From: Caldimonas brevitalea
GTDB lineage: Bacteria; Pseudomonadota; Gammaproteobacteria; Burkholderiales; Burkholderiaceae_C
Assembly (NCBI RefSeq): GCF_001017435.1
Contig: NZ_CP011371.1
Coordinates: forward strand, 3,596,001-3,660,000
Direction of reading: 5' to 3'
Length of the DNA stretch: 64,000 nucleotides
Shown here: piece by piece, positions 8,099 to 16,890 of the stretch
How positions within the stretch are numbered: position 1 is the first letter of the stretch
Layout: every line of letters begins with the position of its first letter
Translations under genes and position numbers: made by a program
Notes under the pieces: model-generated
What the model saw: only the letters and a program-made list of their open reading frames with translations
Database searches by the model: none
Told to the model about the DNA's origin: nothing

Positions 8099-8770
8099 AT
8101 GACACCCCACCTCATCGAAAGCCCGCTCGACCCGCGGCAGGCCGTGCTCGACCAGGTCTGCCGTGCCGGCGACCCCTGGATGGCGACCGTCCGGGCCGGC
8201 CAGACCCTGCGCATCCTCGACCTCGAAGGCAACCAGGCCGTCGACACCTTGTTCTACAGCGCCGCCGACCCGGAGGAACGCTACAGCGCGGCCGATACCA
8301 TCGCGCGCAACGCCCGCCTCTACCTGGGCGCCGGCAGCCGCCTGTATTCGAGCGAAGGCCGCGTGATGCTGACCATCACGGCGGACACCTGCGGCCGCCA
8401 CGACACGCTGGGCGGCGCCTGCTCGGCCGAAAGCAACACCACCCGCTACGCGCTCGAGAAGCGCTCGATGCACAGCTGCCGCGACAGCTTTCTGCACGCG
8501 ATGTGCCATTGCCACGAAGCCACCTCCCGGCGGCTGGGCAAGCGCGACCTGGCACCCAATATCAATTTCTTCATGAACGTGCCGGTGACACCGCAAGGTG
8601 ACCTGCAGTTCGCGGACGGCATCTCGGCGCCGGGCAAATACGTCGAGTTGCGCGCCGAGATGGATGTCGTGGTGCTGATCTCCAACTGCCCGCAGCTGAA
8701 CAACCCCTGCAACGCCTACAACCCGACGCCGATCCGTTTGCTGGTGTGGGACCGACCGGCCGCTGAGTGA
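8099..8770 (+). CDS. DUF1989 protein, urea carboxylase-associated protein 2 (carboxyguanidine deiminase subunit)
   Basis: A 223-residue paralogue of the preceding protein. It shares the [15 protein letters not shown] and [15 protein letters not shown] blocks and carries the family ending [14 protein letters not shown]. With the preceding subunit it should deaminate carboxyguanidine made by the carboxylase encoded next, releasing ammonia and giving allophanate. GAGAG lies before the ATG at 8099. Cysteines in the middle (CHC) and in the C-terminal NPC motif are candidate metal ligands. Which subunit is CgdA and which CgdB was not assigned here. Confidence 0.88.
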   Translation: MTPHLIESPLDPRQAVLDQVCRAGDPWMATVRAGQTLRILDLEGNQAVDTLFYSAADPEERYSAADTIARNARLYLGAGSRLYSSEGRVMLTITADTCGRHDTLGGACSAESNTTRYALEKRSMHSCRDSFLHAMCHCHEATSRRLGKRDLAPNINFFMNVPVTPQGDLQFADGISAPGKYVELRAEMDVVVLISNCPQLNNPCNAYNPTPIRLLVWDRPAAE

Positions 8771-8858
8771 ACCGCGCGCACCTGCGCCGCCCGCGGGACG
8801 ACCCGCGGCGCGTTTCGACCTCCGGCGGGACGGCCCGCCACCGAGGGACCCTCTCCTC

Positions 8859-11800
8859 ATGTTCGACACCGTCCTGATCGCCAACCGCGGCGTCATCGCC
8901 TGCCGCATCATCCGCACGCTCAAGCAGATGGGGCTGCGCTCGGTGGCCGTGTATTCCGAAGCCGATGCCGATGCGGCCCATGTCGCGCTCGCCGATGTGG
9001 CGGTCTGCATCGGCCCGGCCCCGGCCGCCCAGAGCTACCTCGACGCCGACCGCATCATTGCGGCGGCCCGGGAAACCGGCGCCGGGGCGATCCACCCCGG
9101 CTATGGTTTTCTGTCCGAGAACGCCGACTTCGCGGAACGCTGCGAAGCTGCCGGCATCGCCTTCGTCGGGCCGACGCCAGGGCAGATGCGCGCCTTCGGC
9201 CTCAAGCACACTGCCCGCGAGCTGGCCCGGCGTCACGCCGTGCCGCTGCTGCCCGGCAGCGCCTTGCTGCGCGACGTCGACGAGGCGTGTGGCGAAGCTG
9301 CCCGCATCGGCTACCCCGTGATGTTGAAGAGCACCGCCGGCGGCGGCGGCATCGGCATGCGGCTGGTCCGCAGCGAAGCCGAACTGGCCGCCGCCTACGA
9401 GGCCGTCGAGCGGCTGGCACGGGCCAACTTCAAGGACGCAGGGCTGTATCTCGAGAAGTTCGTCGAACGCGCGCGTCACATCGAGGTGCAGCTGTTCGGC
9501 GACGGGCGCGGCGACGTGATCGCGCTCGGCGAGCGCGACTGCTCGGCGCAGCGTCGCCATCAGAAGGTGATCGAGGAGACCCCGGCGCCGGGTCTCGCCG
9601 ACGAAACGCGTGCCGCGCTGCTCGACGCCGCGGTGCGGCTCGGCCGTGCGGTCGTGTACCGCTCGGCCGGCACGGTGGAGTTCGTGCTCGACGCCGACAC
9701 GGGCGACTTCTACTTTCTCGAGGTCAACACCCGGCTGCAGGTCGAGCACGGCGTGACCGAACAAGTCACGGGGCTCGACCTGGTGGCGTGGATGGTGCGG
9801 CTGGCCCGCGGCGAGCGCTGGGCCTTGCAGGCGCCGGCGCCGCGTGGCGCGTCGATCCAGGTGCGCCTGTACGCGGAAGACCCGGCCCGCAACTTCCAGC
9901 CCTGCGCGGGTGTGTTGACCGAGGTGGTGTTTCCCGACCAGGTGCGCGTCGAAACGGCCGTGGCCACCGGCAGCGAAGTGCCGCCCCACTACGACCCGAT
10001 GGTCGCCAAGCTGATCGTCACCGGCGAGACGCGCGACGACGCGGTGGCCCGGCTGCAAGCAGCCCTCGCGCAAACGCGCTTGGCCGGCATCGAGACCAAT
10101 CTGCGCTACCTGCGCGCGGTCGCCGCCGATCCGGTGTTCACGCAAGGCCGTGTCGTCACCCGCACGCTGGCCGACGTGCGCTACGCGCCGAACGCGATCG
10201 AGGTGCTCGAGCCGGGTGTGCAGACCAGTGTGCAGGACCATCCCGGGCGCCAGGGCTATTGGGACGTGGGCGTGCCGCCATCGGGGCCGATGGACGATCT
10301 CGCCTTTCGCCTCGCCAACCGCGTGGTCGGCAATGCCGCGACGGCCGCCGCGCTCGAATGCACGCTGGCCGGCCCGACGCTGCGCTTTCACCACGACGCC
10401 GTGATCGCGCTGTGCGGCGCGGCGATCCCGGCCACGCTGGACGGCCGGCCGCTGGCGTTGTGGCGCTCGCATCCGGTGAAGGCCGGCAGCGTGCTGAAGC
10501 TGGGCGCGATCGACACGGCCGGCGCGCGGACCTATCTGGCCCTGCGCGGCGGACTCGACCTGCCCCGCTACCTCGGCAGCCGGTCCACCTTCACGCTGGG
10601 GCAGTTCGGCGGCCACGCCGGGCGCACCTTGCGCGCTGGCGACTTGCTGCACCTGGCCGATGAATACGAGGCCGAGCCGGTCGACGCCCTGCCCCCCGAA
10701 GCGACCCCGGTCCACGGGCACCATTGGGAGGTCGGGGTGCTCTACGGCCCGCATGGCGCGCCCGATTTCTTCACCGACCGGGACGTTGCCACCTTCTTCG
10801 CCACCGACTGGCAGGTGCATTACAACTCCAGCCGCACTGGGCTGCGCCTGATCGGGCCCAAACCCGAATGGGCGCGGCACGACGGCGGCGAGGCCGGGCT
10901 GCACCCGTCCAACATCCACGACAACGCCTACGCCATTGGCGCCATCGACTTCACCGGCGACATGCCGGTGATCCTCGGCCCGGACGGCCCCAGCCTGGGC
11001 GGCTTTGTCTGCCCGGCCGTGGTGATCGCGGCAGAACGTTGGAAGCTCGGGCAGCTGCGGCCCGGCGACACGGTGCGCTTTTGCTGCGTCGACCTGGCGC
11101 AGGCCGCGCAACGGCAACAGGCGCAGGAACGATGGATCGCCAGCCTGCAGGCGCCTGACCTCGCGCCGTTGACCCCCGCGGCGACGCTCGGCTCGCCCAT
11201 CGTGGCCCGGCGCGCCGGGTCCGACGACCGGCCCGAGCTGGTGGTGCGCCAGGCAGGCGACCGCTACCTGCTGATCGAGATCGGCGAACTGCAGCTCGAC
11301 ATCGCACTGCGGCTGCGGGTGCATGGGCTGATGCAGGCCTTGCAGGCGACCGCCCTGCCCGGCATCGTCGACATGACGCCGGGCATCCGCTCGCTGCAGG
11401 TGCATTTCGACCCGGCCCGATTGCCGCAACCCCGGCTGGTCGAGGCTGTGCTCGCGGCCGACGAGGGCCTGGGGGATACCGGCGACCTGGTGGTGCCGTC
11501 GCGCACCGTGCACCTGCCGCTGTCGTGGGACGACAGCGCCACCCGGGTCGCGATCGAGAAGTACATGCAGTCGGTGCGTCCCGATGCGCCCTGGTGCCCG
11601 AGCAACATCGAGTTCATCCGCCGCATCAACGGGCTGGCGTCGATCGACGAGGTGCAGCGTGTCGTGTTCGACGCCAGCTATTTGGTGCTCGGCCTCGGCG
11701 ACGTCTACCTCGGCGCGCCGGTGGCGACGCCGGTCGACCCGCGCCACCGGCTGGTGACGACCAAGTACAACCCGGCGCGCACCTGGACGCCCGAGAACGC

Positions 11801-12476
11801 GGTGGGCATCGGCGGCGCCTACCTGTGTGTCTACGGCATGGAAGGGCCCGGCGGCTACCAGTTCGTCGGCCGCACGCTGCAGATGTGGAACCGCTGGCGC
11901 GACGCGAGCAATGGGGCGCCCGCTTTCGAAGCCGGCAAGCCCTGGCTGCTGCGCTTTTTCGACCGCATCCGCTTCTATCCGGTCAGCGAGGCCGAACTGC
12001 TGCGCATCCGACAGGACTTTCCCGCCGGGCGCTACCCGTTGCGCATCGAACCGGGTCAGTTCAGCCTGCGCGAATACCAGGCCTTTCTGGCCGAGCATGC
12101 GCAGGCCATCGCCGACTTCAAGACACGTCAGCAAGCGGCCTTCGACGACGAGCGGGAACGCTGGCGCGAGGCCGGGCAGGCCGACTACGTGGGCGACGAG
12201 GCCGGTGCATCGGCCGTCGCACCGCAGGGTGAATTGCCGGCGGGCGCGCGGGCCGTTGCGACACAAGTGCCGGGCAGCATCTGGAAAGTGCTGGTGAGTG
12301 TCGGCGACGAAGTGCGCGAAGGCGACACCCTGGCGGTCGTGGAGTCGATGAAGATGGAGTTCGCCGTCGTCGCCCCTTGCGGTGGACAGGTGCTGCGGGT
12401 CGACTGTCGGGAAGGCGCCGGCGTTTCGGCCGGCCAGGACATCGTGGTGTTGCAAACAGCGGAGGGTTCGCGATGA
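8859..12476 (+). CDS. Biotin-dependent guanidine/urea carboxylase
   Basis: A 1205-residue single-chain carboxylase. The biotin carboxylase domain covers about 1-445 (ANRGVIACRI start; glycine-rich STAGGGGIGMR ATP loop). A KipA-like (AHS2) carboxyltransferase region starts at the LEPGVQTSVQDHPGR segment near 450, and a KipI-like (AHS1) region spans about 790-1000. The biotinyl domain at the C-terminus carries biotinylated Lys1165 in ESMKMEF. The family is annotated as urea carboxylase, but members in riboswitch-linked operons with two DUF1989 proteins prefer guanidine and make carboxyguanidine. The residue that sets this preference was not examined. It overlaps the hydrolase gene by four bases. 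Confidence 0.92.
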   Translation: MFDTVLIANRGVIACRIIRTLKQMGLRSVAVYSEADADAAHVALADVAVCIGPAPAAQSYLDADRIIAAARETGAGAIHPGYGFLSENADFAERCEAAGIAFVGPTPGQMRAFGLKHTARELARRHAVPLLPGSALLRDVDEACGEAARIGYPVMLKSTAGGGGIGMRLVRSEAELAAAYEAVERLARANFKDAGLYLEKFVERARHIEVQLFGDGRGDVIALGERDCSAQRRHQKVIEETPAPGLADETRAALLDAAVRLGRAVVYRSAGTVEFVLDADTGDFYFLEVNTRLQVEHGVTEQVTGLDLVAWMVRLARGERWALQAPAPRGASIQVRLYAEDPARNFQPCAGVLTEVVFPDQVRVETAVATGSEVPPHYDPMVAKLIVTGETRDDAVARLQAALAQTRLAGIETNLRYLRAVAADPVFTQGRVVTRTLADVRYAPNAIEVLEPGVQTSVQDHPGRQGYWDVGVPPSGPMDDLAFRLANRVVGNAATAAALECTLAGPTLRFHHDAVIALCGAAIPATLDGRPLALWRSHPVKAGSVLKLGAIDTAGARTYLALRGGLDLPRYLGSRSTFTLGQFGGHAGRTLRAGDLLHLADEYEAEPVDALPPEATPVHGHHWEVGVLYGPHGAPDFFTDRDVATFFATDWQVHYNSSRTGLRLIGPKPEWARHDGGEAGLHPSNIHDNAYAIGAIDFTGDMPVILGPDGPSLGGFVCPAVVIAAERWKLGQLRPGDTVRFCCVDLAQAAQRQQAQERWIASLQAPDLAPLTPAATLGSPIVARRAGSDDRPELVVRQAGDRYLLIEIGELQLDIALRLRVHGLMQALQATALPGIVDMTPGIRSLQVHFDPARLPQPRLVEAVLAADEGLGDTGDLVVPSRTVHLPLSWDDSATRVAIEKYMQSVRPDAPWCPSNIEFIRRINGLASIDEVQRVVFDASYLVLGLGDVYLGAPVATPVDPRHRLVTTKYNPARTWTPENAVGIGGAYLCVYGMEGPGGYQFVGRTLQMWNRWRDASNGAPAFEAGKPWLLRFFDRIRFYPVSEAELLRIRQDFPAGRYPLRIEPGQFSLREYQAFLAEHAQAIADFKTRQQAAFDDERERWREAGQADYVGDEAGASAVAPQGELPAGARAVATQVPGSIWKVLVSVGDEVREGDTLAVVESMKMEFAVVAPCGGQVLRVDCREGAGVSAGQDIVVLQTAEGSR

Positions 12477-14302
12477 ACACATCGGCACTGTCGCCCGTCT
12501 CGCTCGACATCGAGACCCTGCAGCAGGCGTATCGCAGCGCCCGGCTGACGCCCAGCCAGGTGGTCGAGCGCGTCTGCGAGGCCATCGGGGACGATGCACA
12601 CCACGCCTGGGTCCACCGCATCGCGCCCGACCAGCTGCGCCAGCGGGCCCGTGAGCTGGAGCAGCTCGACCCGGCCTCGCTGCCGTTGTGGGGCGTGCCG
12701 TTCGCGATCAAGGACAACATCGACCTCGCCGGTGTGCCCACCACCGCCGGCTGCCCCGCGTTTGCCTACACCCCCGAGCGCAGCGCCTTCGTCGTGCAAC
12801 GTTTGCTCGACGCGGGTGCGATCGCCGTCGGCAAGACCAACCTCGACCAGTTCGCCACCGGCCTGAACGGCACGCGCTCGCCTTACGGCGCCTGCCTCAA
12901 TGCCTTCGACCGCCGCCATGTCTCGGGCGGTTCCAGCTCGGGCTCGGCGGTCGCGGTGGCCCTCGGCCAGGTCAGCTTTTCACTCGGCACCGACACCGCC
13001 GGCTCTGGTCGGGTGCCGGCCGCCTTCAACCACCTGGTGGGCTTGAAGCCGACCTGCGGCCTGCTCTCGACGCGCGGTGTGGTGCCGGCCTGCCGCTCGC
13101 TCGACACGGTGTCGATCTTCGCGCTCACGGCCGCGGACGCACAACAGGTGTATGCGCAGGCGCTGGGCCAGGATGCCGAAGACGGCTATTCACGCCCGGC
13201 ACAGCCGCATGGCTTCGACTTCGGCAGCGGCCGGCCGTGGACCGTGGGCATCCCACGGCCCGGCCAGCTCGAATTCTTCGGCGACACGGCCTATGCGACG
13301 CTGTTTGCCGATGCGGTCGAGCGGGCTCGCGCGCTGGGCGCCCACATCGTCGACGTCGACTTCGAGCCCTTCTTCAAGACCGCGCGGCTGCTGTACCAGG
13401 GCCCGTGGGTCGCGGAGCGCTACCAGGCCATCCGCGATTTCATCGACCGCCAGCCCGACGCCGTCTTCCCGGTCACCCGCGAGATCACACTGGGCGGTGC
13501 CAAGCTCCTGGCCGCGGACGCCTTTGCGGCGCAATACCGGCTGCGCGAACTGCAAGCGCGCTGCGAGCCGGTGTGGCGACAGGTGGACGTGCTGTTGACG
13601 CCGACGGCCGGCACGCTGCCAACGCTCGAACAGATGTGGGCCGAGCCGGTCGCCCGCAACAGCGACCTGGGCCTCTACACCAACTTCATGAACTTGCTCG
13701 ACCTGGCCGCCATCGCGCTGCCTGCCGGATTCCGCCCCGACGGCCTGCCCTTCGGTGTCACCTTCGCGGCCCCCGCACACCAGGACCAGCCGCTGTTGAA
13801 CCTGGGCCGTCGCTGGCAGGCCTCGGCGGAAGGCGCGCAGACGCGGCTGGGCGCGACTGCGCACAGGCTGCCGGCCAAGGTGCACACGACGCTGCCGGCG
13901 GTGCCGTCCGGCCAGGTGCAGGTGGCCGTGTGCGGCGCTCATCTGCAAGGCCAACCCCTGCACCACCAACTGACCACCCGTGGCGCGCGCCTCGTCGAGC
14001 GCACCACCACCGCCGCCTGCTACCGCTTCTACGCACTGGCCGGCGGGCCGCCGCAACGGCCCGGGCTGGTGCGGGTCGACCGCGGCGGCGCGGCGATCGA
14101 AGTGGAGGTGTGGGAGTTGCCGGCAAGCGCCTTCGGCTCCTTCGTCGCCGGCATCCCGGCACCGCTGGGCATCGGCCGCACGGTGCTGGCGGACGGGCGT
14201 AGCGTGGCGGGTTTCATCTGTGAGCCTGCCGGCGTCGTGGGGGCCACCGACATCACGGCATACGGGGGCTGGCGGGCGTGGTTGCAGTCACAGGCTGCAT
14301 GA
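12473..14302 (+). CDS. atzF: Allophanate hydrolase
   Basis: A 609-residue amidase-signature enzyme that hydrolyses allophanate to ammonia and CO2, the last step of guanidine or urea breakdown by this route. The catalytic triad is Lys80 (FAIKDNID), cis-Ser154 (GGSSSGSA) and nucleophile Ser178 (TDTAGSG). The spacing of 24 between the serines is standard. The C-terminal part (from about residue 460) is the extra domain of full-length allophanate hydrolases, with the FGSFVAGIPAPLGIG block. The start at 12473 follows GGAGGG and overlaps the carboxylase stop (ATGA), giving coupled translation. It is the last gene of the operon. Confidence 0.92.
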   Translation: MNTSALSPVSLDIETLQQAYRSARLTPSQVVERVCEAIGDDAHHAWVHRIAPDQLRQRARELEQLDPASLPLWGVPFAIKDNIDLAGVPTTAGCPAFAYTPERSAFVVQRLLDAGAIAVGKTNLDQFATGLNGTRSPYGACLNAFDRRHVSGGSSSGSAVAVALGQVSFSLGTDTAGSGRVPAAFNHLVGLKPTCGLLSTRGVVPACRSLDTVSIFALTAADAQQVYAQALGQDAEDGYSRPAQPHGFDFGSGRPWTVGIPRPGQLEFFGDTAYATLFADAVERARALGAHIVDVDFEPFFKTARLLYQGPWVAERYQAIRDFIDRQPDAVFPVTREITLGGAKLLAADAFAAQYRLRELQARCEPVWRQVDVLLTPTAGTLPTLEQMWAEPVARNSDLGLYTNFMNLLDLAAIALPAGFRPDGLPFGVTFAAPAHQDQPLLNLGRRWQASAEGAQTRLGATAHRLPAKVHTTLPAVPSGQVQVAVCGAHLQGQPLHHQLTTRGARLVERTTTAACYRFYALAGGPPQRPGLVRVDRGGAAIEVEVWELPASAFGSFVAGIPAPLGIGRTVLADGRSVAGFICEPAGVVGATDITAYGGWRAWLQSQAA

Positions 14303-14304
14303 GC

Positions 14305-14351
14305 GGCGGCGCGCTGGCGGGTCGTGTCACCCGCCTGCCGGCAGCGCCGCC
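14305..14351 (+). terminator. Candidate hairpin terminator of the guanidine operon
   Basis: GGCGGCGC and GGCGGGT pair with ACCCGCC and GCGCCGCC across a short loop, a very strong GC hairpin directly after the stop codon at 14302. No T-tract follows, so it may act with Rho or only protect the RNA end. Confidence 0.4.
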
Positions 14352-14411
14352 GGGATGGGAGCGCCGACCCCGAGATCCCGACCCCGAAGCCGGCCGCGCC
14401 GCCCGTAGCGC

Positions 14412-14864
14412 TCAGGTGCGCTTCTTGTAGCTGTCGCGCAGCGCCTTGACCTGGTCGTGGTTGCGCTGGGCGCCCTGCAGCTGGCGTTCGATCAATGCCC
14501 GCAGGTCGACCGGCAGGTCCTTCTGCAGCGCCTTGCGGTAGCTCGCCAGCGCGACGTCCTCGCCGCGTTCGCATTCCTCCAGCATCGCGGTGTCGTCGCG
14601 GCCGGTCAGCGCGTCACGCGTCGCGACCCAGCCGCGGTGCAGGGCGCCGGCGACGCTGCCGCCGGTGTCCGGCTTGCCGCCCAAGGCCGCCACCCGCGCC
14701 TGCAATTCGTCGGCACCGCGCCGGCAGTCTTGCGCCCGCGACGTGAAGATCGCCTTCAGCTCGGGTGACTTGCAATGTTCGGCGCAGCTGTTGAAGCCGT
14801 ATTCGCCGTCCTTGCAGGTTTCGATCAGGTTGTTCAGGACATCGATCACATCGTCGTTGCTCAT
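14412..14864 (-). CDS. DUF2383 (PA2169-type) four-helix-bundle protein
   Basis: A 150-residue, almost wholly helical protein of the PA2169/DUF2383 family of ferritin-like four-helix bundles, associated with stress. Features are an N-terminal VIDVLNNLIETCKDGEYGF helix, three cysteines in the first 50 residues, and an ALQKDLPVDLRALIERQ helix near the end. The start at 14864 has AAGGAG upstream; the nine-codon extension to 14891 lacks one. The biochemical role of the family is not established. It ends convergently with the guanidine operon. Confidence 0.82.
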   Translation of the reverse strand: MSNDDVIDVLNNLIETCKDGEYGFNSCAEHCKSPELKAIFTSRAQDCRRGADELQARVAALGGKPDTGGSVAGALHRGWVATRDALTGRDDTAMLEECERGEDVALASYRKALQKDLPVDLRALIERQLQGAQRNHDQVKALRDSYKKRT

Positions 14865-14978
14865 GCTGTGCTCCTTGCATTCGTTGGTCACACGTCAGGC
14901 TGGGCCGGGCCGCCGCCGCCGCAAGCGCCGGTCCCGGAGGGTCGAGTCAGACCAGGGTCTGGATAGGGTGAACCGGCC

Positions 14979-15968
14979 CTAGCCGCGAGCCCGCTGCTGG
15001 CGCCAGCGGGTGTAAGCAAAGGCGGCCAGCGGCAGTCCGACCAGGGCCATCGCGAGCAGGGGCATGCCGCCGTTGTTGGGGCCCTTGCGCCACCCCCCTC
15101 GCGTGCCCCAGCGGTCCTGCATCGGCTCGAACAGCGCGCCGCTGGTCACGGCACTCGGCTCTCGCGCCAGAAAGCCATAGTTGAAGGCACGCCCGGTGAT
15201 GCGTGTCATCGGGCCGGGGATCAAGCCCTTGAACAGCGACGCGAGCTTGCCCGCGCCGCCGATGACCACCTCGGCCTGCGGCCGCCGCACCAACCCGACG
15301 ACGGTCTCGGCCACCTTCTCAGGCGTGTAGACCGGCGGCGCAGCCCGCACCCGCAGGTGGCTGTAGTTGGCCGCATGATGGAAGAACGGTGTGTCGATCA
15401 CCGAGGGCAAGATGGTGCAGACGTGGATGTTGCGCTGGTCGAGCACCTCCTGTCGCAAGGCTTCGGAGAAGCCGCGTACCGCGAACTTGCTGGTGGCGTA
15501 GGCGGTCGAGTCGGGCTTGGCGACACGCCCGACGATGGAGGCGTTCTGGATCAGCACCCCATGACCCTGCGTGCGGAATTGGCGCATGGCCGCCTTGGCG
15601 CCGTACATGTAGCCGAACACATTGGTCTCGATGACCCGGCGCCAGGCATCGCTGGGCACATCCTCGAAGCGACCGAACACGCCGACGCCGGCGTTGTTGA
15701 ACCAGACGTCGATGCGACCGAAACGCGCGAGGGTTTCGGCCGCCACGCGTTCCACATCCTCTTCACGGGTCACGTCGGCCACCACGGTCAACACCGTGCC
15801 ACCGAGGGCGCGGCATTCCTCGGCGGCCTCCTGCAGCAGGGCTTCACGACGTGCGGCGAGGACCACGTTGGCCCCCTCGCGCGCGAAGGCGTGGGCCGTG
15901 GCGCGGCCGATGCCGCTGGACGCGCCGGTGATGACGACGACCTTGCCGGTGAAGTTTTCTGCATGCAT
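14979..15968 (-). CDS. SDR-family oxidoreductase with C-terminal membrane segment
   Basis: A 329-residue short-chain dehydrogenase. The NAD(P)-binding TGASSGIG is at about 14-21, the NNAG motif at 91-94, and the catalytic Ser144, Tyr157 and Lys161 (YATSK) are all present. It is longer than a typical 250-residue SDR. The extra C-terminal part ends in a hydrophobic helix (LLAMALVGLPLAAFAY) and a basic tail, suggesting membrane attachment. The start at 15968 follows GGGAG. The substrate is unknown, and no pathway partner is adjacent. Confidence 0.85.
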   Translation of the reverse strand: MHAENFTGKVVVITGASSGIGRATAHAFAREGANVVLAARREALLQEAAEECRALGGTVLTVVADVTREEDVERVAAETLARFGRIDVWFNNAGVGVFGRFEDVPSDAWRRVIETNVFGYMYGAKAAMRQFRTQGHGVLIQNASIVGRVAKPDSTAYATSKFAVRGFSEALRQEVLDQRNIHVCTILPSVIDTPFFHHAANYSHLRVRAAPPVYTPEKVAETVVGLVRRPQAEVVIGGAGKLASLFKGLIPGPMTRITGRAFNYGFLAREPSAVTSGALFEPMQDRWGTRGGWRKGPNNGGMPLLAMALVGLPLAAFAYTRWRQQRARG

Positions 15969-16371
15969 GACAAACTCCCTGTTGAGACGCAAGACCCGGG
16001 CGGGGCGTCGGGTACACAGCTGCACGAGGGCACAGCCTGGCCGACGCCGCCACGCTGAGGCGGTGACATGGCAAGCACCCAGCAACGCCTGCGCCTGCCC
16101 TGCCGATGGCCGGCATGCGTGCGCTCCCGCGGCGCCGGCGCATGCGGCGTGCCAGAGCGCGGGCCCGAGCCGGCGTTTCGACAGCAAGCCTTACCTGCCG
16201 GCGGCCCGCGAGCCCGTGTCCCCTGGTGTCGGCCCGGCCTGCGTTGCGCACGGCAGACGAGGACCGGCGCGGTTGATCAAGCGCACGTGTGCCACGGCGC
16301 GACCCGGCCCGACCGCCTGACCGCCTGACCGACGTATAGTGGCGTTCCTTGTTTCACTGCTCCGCCTGCCC
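15969..16371. other. Divergent intergenic region
   Basis: 403 bases between the SDR gene (leftward) and a lipoprotein gene (rightward). No gene is supported. A TATAGT at 16335-16340 could be a -10 for the lipoprotein gene, but no good -35 precedes it. A short direct repeat of GACCGCCT lies just upstream. Confidence 0.4.
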
Positions 16372-16818
16372 ATGACACATCCGAAGCCGCCTCGCGTGTC
16401 CGCACGTGCTGCAGGTCGCCGCGCCCTGCTCTGCTGGCCCTTGCTGGTGCTGCTGGCCGGCTGCAGCGCCACCCCGTCAGCCGCGCCGCCGGATCTGCGC
16501 TCGGCCCAGGCCTTGCGGCAAGAGATCGAAACAGCCGTGGGCGATGCCGCCTGCACCAGCGACGCACAATGCCGCACGCTGCCAATGGGCGCCAAGGCCT
16601 GCGGCGGCCCCGAGCGTTACCTGCCCTGGTCGACCGCCCGCAGCGACGGCGCGCGACTGACAGCGTTGTCGCGCGAACTCGAAACCGCCCGCCGGGCGCA
16701 ACAGCGCGAGAGCGGCATGGTCTCGAACTGCTCGATGGTGACCGATCCCGGCGCGCGCTGCGCCGAAGGCCGCTGCGTGTTGCGCAGCGGATCGGGCGCA
16801 GCGTCGTCGGCCTACTGA
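16372..16818 (+). CDS. Hypothetical lipoprotein
   Basis: A 148-residue protein with a lipoprotein signal peptide (lipobox L-A-G-C31). The mature part is about 117 residues with several cysteines, possibly disulfide-bonded: C-x4-C around the CTSDAQC segment, CGGPER, and paired C near the C-terminus. No enzymatic motif was recognised. The start at 16372 is chosen because it opens directly before the basic and hydrophobic signal; the in-frame start at 16339 adds only an unlikely leader. It is convergent with the subtilase gene. Confidence 0.65.
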   Translation: MTHPKPPRVSARAAGRRALLCWPLLVLLAGCSATPSAAPPDLRSAQALRQEIETAVGDAACTSDAQCRTLPMGAKACGGPERYLPWSTARSDGARLTALSRELETARRAQQRESGMVSNCSMVTDPGARCAEGRCVLRSGSGAASSAY

Positions 16819-16849
16819 GCTGCGGCCCTTGCGCCACGCACCGCCGTGA

Positions 16850-16871
16850 CCCGGCGGGTCAGCCCGCCGGG
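16850..16871. terminator. Hairpin between convergent genes
   Basis: CCCGGCGGG-TCAG-CCCGCCGGG is a perfect 9-bp stem with a four-base loop. It lies between the ends of the lipoprotein gene (16818) and the subtilase gene (16891). It is symmetric, so it can serve both strands. No T-tract follows on either side. Confidence 0.5.
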
Positions 16872-16890
16872 CCCGGCGCTGCCGCCGCCC

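Noticed and set aside
8571..12599. A 1342-codon open frame on the minus strand
   Set aside because: It is antisense to the carboxylase, which has full domain motifs; its product is Arg/His/Gly-rich and lacks any motif. Long antisense frames are expected at this GC content.
4704..14302. Interpreting the operon as urea amidolyase for urea use
   Set aside because: The guanidine-I riboswitch and two DUF1989 subunits point to guanidine; urea use remains only a possible side activity.
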